DNA from: RUG572 sp964386385
GTDB taxonomy: Bacteria > Verrucomicrobiota > Kiritimatiellia > RFP12 > UBA1067
DNA: 64,000 nt
Reading direction: 5' to 3'
Assembly: GCA_964386385.1 (NCBI GenBank)
Contig: CAYLRN010000001.1
Span: 1 to 64,000 of the forward strand
Made by a program: the position numbers and the translations under genes. The stretch's first letter is position 1; every line of letters begins with the position of its first letter. Below the pieces are notes generated by a model. The model was not told the origin of the DNA and searched no databases. It saw nothing but the letters and a program-made list of their open reading frames with translations. Of the stretch, positions 57,019 through 64,000 are shown piece after piece.

Positions 57019-57953
57019 TCTGCAGCAACATTCTTGAGGCCATCGGCCATACGCCGCTGGTGCGCCTTGGCCGCATGGCGGGGCCGGACATGGCGGAGGT
57101 CCTTGTGAAGTTCGAGGCGCTCAACGTCGGCGGCTCCATCAAGACGCGCACGGCGTACAACATGATACTGGAGGCCGAGCGCCGCGGACTGCTCACGCCC
57201 GATTCCATAATCGTCGAGCCGACGAGCGGAAACCAGGGAATAGGGCTTGCCCTCGTCGGCGCCGTGCGGGGGTACAGGACCGTCATAGTGATGCCGGACA
57301 GCGTAAGCGAGGAGCGCCGGAAACTGGTGCGCCACTACGGCGCGGAGGTGATTCTCGTCCACGACGCGGGCAACATCGGCGACGCCATCGCGGAATGCGG
57401 CGCCACCGCGCGGCGCATGGCGCAGGAAGACCCCCGCGTCTACGTGCCGGAGCAGTTCTCCAACCCCGCGAACCCGTCCGCGCACCGCCACCACACCGCG
57501 CTGGAGATAATGGAGCAGGCGGCGCGTCCGATTCACGGCTTCTGCTCCGGCGTCGGCACGGGCGGGACGCTCAGCGGCATCGGCGAGGTCCTGAAGGCGC
57601 AGAACCCCGGCATCGAGATCTGGGCGGTCGAGCCGCGAAACGCGGCGATTCTCGCGGGCGGCACGGTGGGCACGCATCTCCAGATGGGCATCGGCGACGG
57701 GCTGATCCCCGACAACCTCAACACGCAGATATACTCGCACATCTGCGTCGTCGACGACGAGGAGGCCCTTGAGTGCTCGCGGGAACTCGCGCGCAAGGAA
57801 GGGCTGATGGCCGGCATCTCGTCCGGCACGAACGTCTTCGCCGCGCTGAAGCTCGCCCGCCGGCTTGGACCAGGCAAGACCGTCGTCACGGTGCTGCCGG
57901 ACACCGCGGAACGCTATTTCTCCACTCCGCTCTTCAAAGACGAGCGCAACTGA
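57015..57953 (+). CDS. cysK: Cysteine synthase family PLP enzyme
   Basis: A 312-residue fold-type II PLP enzyme that makes cysteine from O-acetylserine and sulfide in the cytoplasm; the matching serine acetyltransferase is at 253. The PLP Lys is in NVGGSIKTRTAYN (Lys43). The substrate loop is TSGNQGIGLA (about 73-82) where CysK normally has TSGNTG. The phosphate-binding loop is GVGTGGTLSG (about 176-185), and GISSGTNVFAA ends the pattern. The Thr-to-Gln change in the substrate loop may alter the preferred donor. Coupled to truA by ATGA. Confidence 0.88.
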   Translation: MICSNILEAIGHTPLVRLGRMAGPDMAEVLVKFEALNVGGSIKTRTAYNMILEAERRGLLTPDSIIVEPTSGNQGIGLALVGAVRGYRTVIVMPDSVSEERRKLVRHYGAEVILVHDAGNIGDAIAECGATARRMAQEDPRVYVPEQFSNPANPSAHRHHTALEIMEQAARPIHGFCSGVGTGGTLSGIGEVLKAQNPGIEIWAVEPRNAAILAGGTVGTHLQMGIGDGLIPDNLNTQIYSHICVVDDEEALECSRELARKEGLMAGISSGTNVFAALKLARRLGPGKTVVTVLPDTAERYFSTPLFKDERN

Positions 57954-57977
57954 ACTGTGCCATAATCATCCACCATC

Positions 57978-59261
57978 ATGAAAACACTGCCGTTCGACAA
58001 CGCAAAACTTGAGGAAATCGCGAAGACGCACAACACGCCTTTTCACATCTACGACGAGGCCGCAATCAGGGCCAACGCCCGCCGCCTGAAGGCCGCGTTC
58101 GCGTGGAATCCCGGCTTCCGCGAATTCTTCGCGGTCAAGGCCGCCCCGAATCCGTACCTAATGGAGATTCTCCGCTCCGAGGGCTTCGGCTGCGACTGCT
58201 CGTCGATGGCCGAGCTCGTTCTCTCCGAGGCCGTCGGCAACGTCGGCGAGAACGTCATGTTCACCTCCAACGACACGCCCGACGAGGAGTTCCGCAAGGC
58301 CGCCGAGATGGGCGCGATCGTCAATCTCGACGACATTACGCACATAGCCGCCGTCGAGCGCGCCTGCGGCGGACTTCCCGAGCTCATGTGCTGCCGCTGG
58401 AATCCCGGCCCGCTCAAGGGCGGAAACGCAATCATCGGCAAGCCGGAGGAGGCGAAGTACGGCTTCACCACGGAACAGCTCTTCAAGGGCTACCGCGCCA
58501 TGAAGGCGAAGGGCGTGAAGCGCTTCGGCCTCCACACGATGGTGGCCTCGAACGAGCTTTCGAAGCAGTACATAGTCGACACGGCGACGCTCCTCTTCGA
58601 CCTCGTCGCGGAGATCTCCCGGAAGGTCGGAGTGGAGTTCGAGTTCGTCAACATCGGCGGCGGAATCGGCATTCCGTACCGTCCGGACCAAAAGGCGCAG
58701 GACTTCGCCGTCCTCGGCAGAGGCATCGAAAAGGCGTACCGCGAACGGCTGCCGGCGATGGGCGGGAAGGGGCTCAGGCTCTACATGGAGTGCGGACGCT
58801 GCATCACGGGCCCCTACGGCTACCTCGTATCCCGCGTCCGCCACGTGAAGAGGACGTACCGCACGTACGTCGGGCTCGACGCCTGCATGAGCAACCTGAT
58901 GCGCCCCGCACTCTACGGCGCATACCACCATGTCTCCGTCCCGAAGTACGGAGAGGCGGGGTCCGACTACGTGGAAAACCCCTCCGTCCCGCTCATGACG
59001 TGCGACGTCACGGGGTCCCTCTGCGAGAACAACGACAAGTTCGCAATACAGCGCGCCATCCCGGTCGTCGAGCCTGGCGACCTCGTAGTCCTGCACGACG
59101 CCGGCGCACACGGACACGCCATGGGCTTCCAGTACAACGGAAAGCTGCGCAGCGCCGAACTCCTGCTCCGCGAGGACGGATCTGTGAAGACGATCCGCCG
59201 CGCCGAAACGCTCGACGATTATTTTGCCACGCTGGACTATCCGGGTCTTAAACGTTTTTGA
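57978..59261 (+). CDS. lysA: Diaminopimelate decarboxylase
   Basis: A 427-residue fold-type III PLP decarboxylase converting meso-diaminopimelate to lysine. The PLP Lys is in FFAVKAAPNP (Lys54). VNIGGGIGIPY binds the PLP phosphate, LYMECGRCITGPYG the substrate, and CDVTGSLCENNDKFAIQR contains the catalytic Cys-Glu-x-x-Asp-like segment. DAGAHGHAMGFQYNGKLR is the C-terminal PLP-ring region. CATAAT (57961-57966) ends 12 nt before the ATG, and no ribosome site is visible, so the gene probably has a very short leader. It is followed by another close-promoter gene. Confidence 0.9.
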   Translation: MKTLPFDNAKLEEIAKTHNTPFHIYDEAAIRANARRLKAAFAWNPGFREFFAVKAAPNPYLMEILRSEGFGCDCSSMAELVLSEAVGNVGENVMFTSNDTPDEEFRKAAEMGAIVNLDDITHIAAVERACGGLPELMCCRWNPGPLKGGNAIIGKPEEAKYGFTTEQLFKGYRAMKAKGVKRFGLHTMVASNELSKQYIVDTATLLFDLVAEISRKVGVEFEFVNIGGGIGIPYRPDQKAQDFAVLGRGIEKAYRERLPAMGGKGLRLYMECGRCITGPYGYLVSRVRHVKRTYRTYVGLDACMSNLMRPALYGAYHHVSVPKYGEAGSDYVENPSVPLMTCDVTGSLCENNDKFAIQRAIPVVEPGDLVVLHDAGAHGHAMGFQYNGKLRSAELLLREDGSVKTIRRAETLDDYFATLDYPGLKRF

Positions 59262-59267
59262 TACAAT
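59262..59267 (+). promoter_or_regulatory. -10 box of a probable leaderless promoter
   Basis: TACAAT, after GTTTTTGA, ends 7 nt before the ATG at 59274. It overlaps the end of the lysA spacer; the expected transcription start is the start codon itself. Confidence 0.6.
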
Positions 59268-59273
59268 TGCGCC

Positions 59274-60215
59274 ATGGAAACTCTATCTGACATCTGCTCC
59301 CTGGGGCGTCGCCCCTTTCTCGCCGGGGCGCTGGCGTTCGGCGCGGCCGGCCTTGCCGGCTGCATGAAATCGAAAGGAGCCGTTCCGATGCGTGAACGTC
59401 TTGGCGTGTGCAGCTGGTCGTACCGCCTTCCGCTCGACGAAGTTGCGCGGGAGATGAAGAAGATCGGCCTTCGCCGCATCCATCTCGCCCTCCAGCCCTT
59501 TCTCGAAGGCGAATCGCGCCACGGCGCGGCCGAGGGCGCGAAGGCGCTGGACCGCGTGAAGGAGCGCCTCGCATCCGGCGAGTGGGTTCTCTCCGCCGCG
59601 ATGATCGGCTTCCCGCAGGAGGACTACTCCACGCTTGGGACGATTCGCAAGACGGGCGGCGTGGTGCCGGACTCCGCGTGGGAGGGCAACATGAAAATCG
59701 TCAAGGCGGGCGCGAAGCTCGCGGCGGAGCTCAAGGCCCCGCTGCTCACGCTCCACGCGGGATTCCTTGACGAGTCCGACCCCGTCGCGCTGAAGAAGTA
59801 CTCCGACCGCGTGAAGTTCATCGTGGACGCCTGCGGAGAGGCCGGCGTGGGCGTCGCGTTCGAGACGGGGCAGGAGACGGCGGAAGACCTGGCGAAGTTC
59901 CTTGAGAAGACGCCGGGCGTCGGGGTGAACTTCGACCCCGCGAACATGATCCTCTACGGAAAGGGCGACCCCGTCGCGGCCGTCGCGCGCCTCGCACCGT
60001 GGATCCGCCATGTCCACGTCAAGGACGCGAAGAAGTCGGCAAAGCCTGGCGAATGGGGCGCGGAGACGCCATGGGGCGACGGAGAGGTCAATCCCCCCGC
60101 GTTCCTCGCCGCGCTGGACAAGGCCGGCTACGCGGGCGCGTTCGCGATCGAGCGCGAGGGCGGCGACAGCCGTGTCAATGACATCTCGTTGGCCGCGCAG
60201 AGACTTATGAAGTAA
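59274..60215 (+). CDS. Exported sugar phosphate isomerase/epimerase-like TIM barrel
   Basis: A 313-residue protein of the xylose-isomerase-like TIM-barrel (AP endonuclease 2) family. The N-terminus GRRPFLAGALAFGAAGLAGC has a twin-arginine pair and a possible lipobox. The metal residues of the family are visible: Glu in VGVAFETGQE (about 200), Asp in VNFDPANMILYG (about 222), His in HVHVKDAKKS (about 246) and Glu in FAIEREGG (about 292). Family members act on sugars, inosose or hydroxypyruvate, and are normally cytoplasmic. It precedes a Tat-exported Gfo/Idh protein, a common pairing for inositol- or sugar-type oxidation. The start ATG is at the promoter. Confidence 0.8.
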   Translation: METLSDICSLGRRPFLAGALAFGAAGLAGCMKSKGAVPMRERLGVCSWSYRLPLDEVAREMKKIGLRRIHLALQPFLEGESRHGAAEGAKALDRVKERLASGEWVLSAAMIGFPQEDYSTLGTIRKTGGVVPDSAWEGNMKIVKAGAKLAAELKAPLLTLHAGFLDESDPVALKKYSDRVKFIVDACGEAGVGVAFETGQETAEDLAKFLEKTPGVGVNFDPANMILYGKGDPVAAVARLAPWIRHVHVKDAKKSAKPGEWGAETPWGDGEVNPPAFLAALDKAGYAGAFAIEREGGDSRVNDISLAAQRLMK

Positions 60216-60220
60216 AATCA

Positions 60221-60450
60221 AGTGGTTAAGCAGGTGAGCGATCGGAGTGGAATCAGTGCGGAAAACGGATTACGCCGATTGGGAGGGTCGCGCTCCTGCG
60301 CGACCGAAGGCGGGGGCGGCGGACGCGCAGGAGCGCGTCCCTCCCGCGGGGCAATCGTCTCAACTGCCCAGCCACTTAACCACAGACGACCGCCTGTCGG
60401 CAACTTAATCACTTAACCACTTAACCACTTAACCACTTAACTACTTAATC
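60221..60450. repeat. Octamer arrays flanking hairpin element B
   Basis: AAGTGGTTAAGC (60221-60232) on one side, and five tandem units of CCACTTAA/CACTTAAC (about 60404-60450) on the other, surround the hairpin at 60281-60345. The pattern repeats that after rplQ (146-250). The spacer otherwise holds no gene. Confidence 0.6.
60281..60345. repeat. Long hairpin element, copy B
   Basis: GGGAGGGTCGCGCTCCTGCG and CGCGCAGGAGCGCGTCCCTC form the arms; the right arm is identical to copy A at 4848-4867. Sequence between the arms differs slightly (AAGGCGGGGGCGG). Confidence 0.65.
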
Positions 60451-60468
60451 CCAAAAAGGAGAATGCAC

Positions 60469-61788
60469 ATGTCGACTACACGTCGTGGCTTTTTGAAGAC
60501 GGCGGCAGGAGCCTCCCTCTTCACGATTGCGCCCGCGCGCGTTCTTTGGGGCGAGACCGCCCCCTCGAACCAGCTGACGCGCGCGCTGATCGGTTTCGGC
60601 AGCATCGCGCACAGCGGCGCCCACCTGGGCTTCAAGGGCTCCCGCCTGATCGGCCTCTGCGACCCGTACGCGAGCCGCGTCAAGGCCGGACTTGCCGCCG
60701 CCGAGAAGGAGGGCTTTGGCAAGATCAAGGGCTACAGGAACTTCCTTGAACTGCTTGCTGACAAGGACGTCGACATCGTCCACATCTGCACTCCGCCGCA
60801 CTGGCACGGCTGCATGAGCGTAATGGCCGCGAAGGCCGGCAAGGACATTTGGTGCGAAAAGCCGATGACCCGCACCGTCGGCGAGGGCAAGCGCGTGATG
60901 GAGGTCGTGAAGGCGCAGAAGCGCATGTTCCGCCTCAACACGTGGTTCCGCTTCACCGGCGGGTTCTACGGCTTCGGCACGACCGTCGAGCCGATTCGCC
61001 AGGTCGTCGAGAACGGTCTTCTCGGCAAGGGTCCGATCAAGTGCACGTTCGGCGCCGGACAGGGCTTCAGCTGGAAGTTCTTCTGGTCCGGGCGCGTCAA
61101 CGCCGCGCCGGAGCCGATCCCGGCGGACTTCGACTGGGACATGTGGCTCGGCCCGGCCCCGTGGAAGCCCTACACCGCGCATCGCGCCGGCACTTCCTTC
61201 CGCGGCTACTGGGACTACGACGCCGGCGGCCTCGGGGACATGGCGCAGCACTACCTCGATCCGCTCCAGTACCTTCTCGTCAAGGACGACACGAGTCCCG
61301 TCAAGATCGACTACAAGGGCCCGAAGCAGCATCCGGAGGCCGTCGGCCGCTTCGACCGCATCACGCTGACGTACGATGACGGCACGACCGTCGACCTCGA
61401 TGGAGACGAATCGCTCAAGGGCGAACCGCTCCTGCGCGGCTCGAACGGCCTCTGCGTCTATCCCAAGGCGAAGGACGGCAAGACCCTGCGCCTCGTCGAC
61501 AAGTCCGGCAAGGAACTCGACGCGGCGAAGATCCTCTCCGAACTGCCCAAGCCCGCGCCGCAGCAGACCGACTTCATCGACTCCTGCAAGAACCGCAAGA
61601 CGTTCGCGCTCAACGAGTCCAACGGCTTCCGCTCCTGCACGATGTTCAACCTCGGCATCGTGGCCGAACGCCTCGGCCGCGGATTCGAGTTCGACCCCGT
61701 CACGCTGCGCGCGAAGAACGACCCCGCGGCCGACCGCTTCCTCTACCAGGGAATGCGCGAGCCGTGGAAGAAGGAAATGTTCGGCTGA
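60469..61788 (+). CDS. Tat-exported Gfo/Idh/MocA family oxidoreductase
   Basis: A 439-residue oxidoreductase with a twin-arginine signal (TTRRGFLKTAAGASLFTIAPA). The Rossmann motif is ALIGFGSIAHSGAH (about 42-55), CTPPHWHGCMSVMAAKAGKDIWCEKPMT contains the family EKP motif (about 130), and GGLGDMAQHYLDPLQYLL is the substrate-domain segment with its His. The ATG at 60469 is 7 nt after AAAGGAG; ATG 60463 touches it. The substrate is unknown, and the cofactor must be exported with the folded protein. A small secreted protein gene follows after 17 nt. Confidence 0.85.
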   Translation: MSTTRRGFLKTAAGASLFTIAPARVLWGETAPSNQLTRALIGFGSIAHSGAHLGFKGSRLIGLCDPYASRVKAGLAAAEKEGFGKIKGYRNFLELLADKDVDIVHICTPPHWHGCMSVMAAKAGKDIWCEKPMTRTVGEGKRVMEVVKAQKRMFRLNTWFRFTGGFYGFGTTVEPIRQVVENGLLGKGPIKCTFGAGQGFSWKFFWSGRVNAAPEPIPADFDWDMWLGPAPWKPYTAHRAGTSFRGYWDYDAGGLGDMAQHYLDPLQYLLVKDDTSPVKIDYKGPKQHPEAVGRFDRITLTYDDGTTVDLDGDESLKGEPLLRGSNGLCVYPKAKDGKTLRLVDKSGKELDAAKILSELPKPAPQQTDFIDSCKNRKTFALNESNGFRSCTMFNLGIVAERLGRGFEFDPVTLRAKNDPAADRFLYQGMREPWKKEMFG

Positions 61789-61805
61789 GAAAGGAGCACG
61801 TGGAC

Positions 61806-62333
61806 ATGAAGAAGACTTTGATTCTCTGTGCGGCGGTCGCGGCGATGGTCGCCGGCGCCGCGGAAAACCCCTACTCGTCCTACGAAAAGGCCATGGCGCC
61901 GGTGAAGGATTCGCCGATGGCCGTGGAGTGGCAGAACAAGGCCGACAAGGCAATCGCCGACGCGACGGCGTGCGGTGCGCTGGCGGCGTATGTCAAGGAC
62001 GCCGCGGCGGCGAAGACCCTCCTCGCCAAGGTGAAAGGGGCGTATGTGTCGTGTCCGCAGGACCTTACGGTCATCGCGGCTGTGTCGCAGTTCGTGATGA
62101 AGCCCGCCTGTCCGAAGACCTGCGCGGAAGGGCGCAAGGTCTGGACTGCCGCGCTGCTCGAGGCGGCGCGTACGTCCGCAGACGACTACGTGAAGACGTT
62201 CATGCTCGACCAGCTTCGCTGGTGCGGATGCCCGTCACAGGCCGCGGCGGTCCGCGCCATCGGCGACAAGTCCGCGAAGAGCGTGAAGGACTTCGCCTAC
62301 TGGGTGGCGGCGGAGCTTGACGCGGCGAAGTAG
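61806..62333 (+). CDS. Small secreted protein of unknown function
   Basis: A 175-residue product with a Sec signal (MKKTLILCAAVAAMVAGAA) and a AAAGGAG ribosome site. The mature part is helical, rich in Ala and Lys, with four Cys residues (ACGALAAY, YVSCPQDL, CPKTC, WCGCPSQ) that could form disulfides. No family recognised. It lies immediately after the Tat-exported Gfo/Idh gene on the same strand and probably shares its transcript. Confidence 0.7.
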   Translation: MKKTLILCAAVAAMVAGAAENPYSSYEKAMAPVKDSPMAVEWQNKADKAIADATACGALAAYVKDAAAAKTLLAKVKGAYVSCPQDLTVIAAVSQFVMKPACPKTCAEGRKVWTAALLEAARTSADDYVKTFMLDQLRWCGCPSQAAAVRAIGDKSAKSVKDFAYWVAAELDAAK

Positions 62334-62339
62334 CCGGCG

Positions 62340-62738
62340 TCAGTAGTCCACCGGCCTGCGCGAGGCCTTCTTCTCCGCGTGGGCGTGTTTGTCGTCGAGC
62401 ATCCTCTGCTTCTGGCGACGCGAGCGGCGGCGTTTTTGCCGCCGCTTCTTTTCGCGCTCCTGCTGCCGGGCGGACTTGCGGCCGAGCTCCCGTTCGAGAA
62501 TCTTCTCGGCCAGCTGCCGGCGCGCGAGCCAGCGGTTGATTTCCCGCGAGCGGTTCTCCCCGCAGCGGACCTGGAGACCCGACGGCGCGTGGAAGAGGCG
62601 CACGACGTTCGACGTCTTGTTCGTCTTCTGTCCGCCCGGCCCGCCGCCGAGGATGAACGTCTCGTCCAGGTCCTCCTCGTAGACGGAGGCCTCGACCATC
62701 AGGCTTTTGATTTTGGCAATTGTCTCAGGCGTGATCAT
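62340..62738 (-). CDS. Release-factor-like protein with GGQ motif (ribosome rescue)
   Basis: A 132-residue protein with the RF-1 catalytic fold. FILGGGPGGQKTNKTSNVVRLFHAPSGLQVRC (about 29-60) carries the GGQ tripeptide that hydrolyses peptidyl-tRNA. The segment NRSREINRWLARRQLAEKI follows, and the C-terminal tail is very basic (KKRRQKRRRSRRQKQR), suited to the empty mRNA channel. The pattern is closer to the mtRF-R/C12orf65-like group than to ArfB. Probably frees stalled ribosomes. Convergent with the secreted-protein gene and divergent from the DJ-1 gene. Confidence 0.85.
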   Translation of the reverse strand: MITPETIAKIKSLMVEASVYEEDLDETFILGGGPGGQKTNKTSNVVRLFHAPSGLQVRCGENRSREINRWLARRQLAEKILERELGRKSARQQEREKKRRQKRRRSRRQKQRMLDDKHAHAEKKASRRPVDY

Positions 62739-62743
62739 TCTGA

Positions 62744-62749
62744 TATACT
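62744..62749 (+). promoter_or_regulatory. -10 box of a probable leaderless promoter
   Basis: TATACT, with TTGTCT 18 bp upstream (62720-62725). It ends 10 nt before the ATG at 62759. Confidence 0.55.
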
Positions 62750-62758
62750 CTCCTTGTC

Positions 62759-63310
62759 ATGAAATTCGCACTAGTCCCTCTTGCCGACGGTTTCGAGGAC
62801 ATCGAGGCCGTTTCCATCATCGACGTCCTCAGACGCGGCGGCGTCGAGGTCGTCACGGCGTCCCTTTCGCAGGACGTCTCCGTCATGTCCGCGCACGGCG
62901 TCCGGATGGAAGCCGACGCCCGGCTGCGGGACGTCCTTGAAAAAGACTACGACGCAATTATACTACCGGGCGGCGGCGATGGCACGAAGAATCTGATGGA
63001 GTGCGCGGAACTCCACGAGCGCCTTCGCCGGCAGAAGGCCGAAGGGCGGCTCGTGTGCGCGATCTGCGCGGCGCCGACCGTCCTGGAGGCGGCGGGCGTC
63101 CTGGAGGACGAGGACGTCACATGCTATCCGTCGTGTATGTCGCAGATGTCCCGGCCGGTGCAGGACGTGCCCGTCGTCGCGGACGGCCTTGTTATCACTG
63201 GCCAGGGCCCTGGCGCGGCGGTTCTCTTCGCACTGGTCGTCCTGTCCCGTCTCGTCTCCGAGGGCGTTGCCCACGGCGTGGCGAACGGCATGATCGCGGA
63301 GCTGGCATGA
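62759..63310 (+). CDS. DJ-1/PfpI family protein
   Basis: A 183-residue protein of the DJ-1 type. LADGFEDIEAVSIIDVLRRGG (about 8-28) holds the conserved Glu, IILPGGGDGTKNL the strand turn, and LVCAICAAPTVLEAAG (about 98-113) the nucleophilic Cys in the elbow. The C-terminal ITGQGPGAAVLFALVVLSRLVSE is usual. Family members include glyoxalase III/deglycase-type and chaperone activities; YajL/ThiJ-like is the nearest class. Close promoter, no ribosome site. Its end overlaps the next gene by ATGA. Confidence 0.9.
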   Translation: MKFALVPLADGFEDIEAVSIIDVLRRGGVEVVTASLSQDVSVMSAHGVRMEADARLRDVLEKDYDAIILPGGGDGTKNLMECAELHERLRRQKAEGRLVCAICAAPTVLEAAGVLEDEDVTCYPSCMSQMSRPVQDVPVVADGLVITGQGPGAAVLFALVVLSRLVSEGVAHGVANGMIAELA

Positions 63311-64000
63311 AGATCGCAAGGTCGATAGTCGGAGCGCTGGCCATTGTCGGGTTTGCCGCCCTGGTCGTCGTCGGCGTGCACCTCTGGAACAACCGCCCGT
63401 GGCGAGTCGCCGTTTCAGTGAACGGTCGCCCGCTCGTATGGAGCGAACTGGAGCTGCGCGCGAAGACGCTCGTGGACGACGCGCGCCGCGTTGGCGAGCT
63501 TCCGCAGACCGGCGAGGGCGGACGGCGCTACGACGACGTCGTGATGCAGGTCTATCGCCGCCGCGTGGCGAAAATGTGGATAGTCAAGGAGGTGATGCTT
63601 GGCGAGGCCCTGGCGCGCGGATGCGAGGTGACGGCGGAGGACGAGAAGGACGCGCTGAAGCAGATGGCCCGGCAGTTGAAGTCCAGGAAGATGACTCCGG
63701 AGCAGTTCTTCAGGGAAGGCCCGATGCCGGAGGAACTGAAGCGCCGCGACTTCCGGGAGAGCATGGTGATCTCCAAATTCAACAAGAAGGAGTTCGCCGA
63801 AAAGACGAAACTGACCACGGAGGAGATAGACGCGCGCCAGGCGGAGCTGCGCGAGAAGGCGCGCAAGGCGAGGGAGGCCGGCAGACGCGAGCGCGTCAAC
63901 GCGGGGCGGAAGGCGGCGATGGATTCGCTGATGTCCGAGCGCTTCAACGTGGCGTTCAGGAAGTTTTTCAGAGGCGCGTTCGAGAAGGCGGACGTGAAGT
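63307..64000 (+). CDS. SurA-like periplasmic chaperone/peptidyl-prolyl isomerase, N-terminal part (runs off the window)
   Basis: The frame is open from ATG 63307, which overlaps the DJ-1 stop, to the window edge (231 codons). A signal-anchor (IVGALAIVGFAALVVVGVHLW) is followed by WRVAVSVNGRPLVWSELELRAKTLVDDA, the opening of SurA/PrsA-type N-terminal domains. A long helical, charged segment (EMTAEDEKDALKQMARQLKSRKMTPEQFF-like) comes next. No parvulin domain is visible yet; it may lie beyond the edge or be absent. The role is inferred as outer-membrane protein folding. Confidence 0.65.
   Translation, partial: MKIARSIVGALAIVGFAALVVVGVHLWNNRPWRVAVSVNGRPLVWSELELRAKTLVDDARRVGELPQTGEGGRRYDDVVMQVYRRRVAKMWIVKEVMLGEALARGCEVTAEDEKDALKQMARQLKSRKMTPEQFFREGPMPEELKRRDFRESMVISKFNKKEFAEKTKLTTEEIDARQAELREKARKAREAGRRERVNAGRKAAMDSLMSERFNVAFRKFFRGAFEKADVK

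Noticed and set aside
60404..60450. Tandem CCACTTAA units considered as a CRISPR array
   Set aside because: Units are 8 nt and contiguous, with no unique spacers and no cas genes nearby.

Overview
The window is a high-GC bacterial chromosome segment that most resembles a fibre- or glycan-degrading member of the PVC group (Kiritimatiellota, Lentisphaerota or a relative). This placement is inferred from content and was not searched: very large secreted proteins with DUF4091/GH123-like domains, several Tat-exported Gfo/Idh/MocA proteins, an alpha-L-rhamnosidase, DUF4832 and DUF1080-type secreted proteins, a PPi-type phosphofructokinase, and housekeeping genes (rplQ end, grpE-dnaJ, clpB, rsmE, truA, ispF, ispH, ribH, folK, lysA, cysE, cysK, mazG).

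Layout. 1-4.7 kb: end of rplQ, cysE, and a secreted GH123-like protein. 4.9-7.5 kb (minus): grpE-dnaJ-rsmE. 7.8-12.1 kb: a Sec-exported arabinose-isomerase-like protein and clpB. 12.1-15.3 kb: divergent genes for a DoxX/TIM-barrel fusion and a Tat-exported Gfo/Idh protein. 15.4-24.1 kb: a 1898-residue secreted glycosidase with two catalytic-type domains, then a hexuronate pair (UxaB/UxuB-like reductase and UxaA). 24.2-26.2 kb: aminotransferase-ispF-DUF192. 26.3-29.9 kb: an AT-richer restriction-modification cassette of two m5C methyltransferases and a PD-(D/E)xK nuclease joined by ATGA overlaps. 29.9-30.4 kb: a degraded or slippage-dependent small ORF and REP hairpins. 30.4-36.9 kb (minus): a heavy-metal efflux operon with a small Cys/His-rich exported protein, an intercistronic structured RNA candidate, an RND pump fused in frame to its TolC-like lipoprotein, a His-rich adaptor and a small lipoprotein. 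37.2-43.0 kb: rhamnosidase, a Tat-exported protein and a DUF4832-type protein. 43.0-44.9 kb: a short RHS gene with a frameshifted toxin-like tip and a lipoprotein. 45.0-50.3 kb: galM, ribH, pfp, a degenerate HAD protein, mazG and ispH. 50.6-52.6 kb: secreted DUF1080/PHP-like fusion, folK and tRNA-Thr. 52.7-57.95 kb: TolC-MFP-ABC ATPase export genes without a permease, then truA and cysK. 57.98-64 kb: lysA, exported sugar-epimerase-like and Gfo/Idh proteins, a small secreted protein, a release-factor-like protein, a DJ-1 protein and the start of a SurA-like chaperone.

How it fits together. The secreted glycosidases, rhamnosidase, uronate genes, galM and exported sugar-oxidoreductase/isomerase folds point to glycan breakdown with unusually much sugar chemistry outside the cytoplasm. 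Two genome-wide habits recur in the spacers. First, several genes have a TATAAT-like box only 7-12 nt before the ATG and no Shine-Dalgarno site, which suggests leaderless mRNAs. Second, palindromic REP-like elements with a conserved tail, and arrays of a TTAAGTGG-type octamer, are scattered between genes. The points most worth a second look are the structured leader in front of the RND pump, the RND-TolC fusion with an internal lipobox, the leaderless promoters, the REP family and the frameshifted RHS tip.
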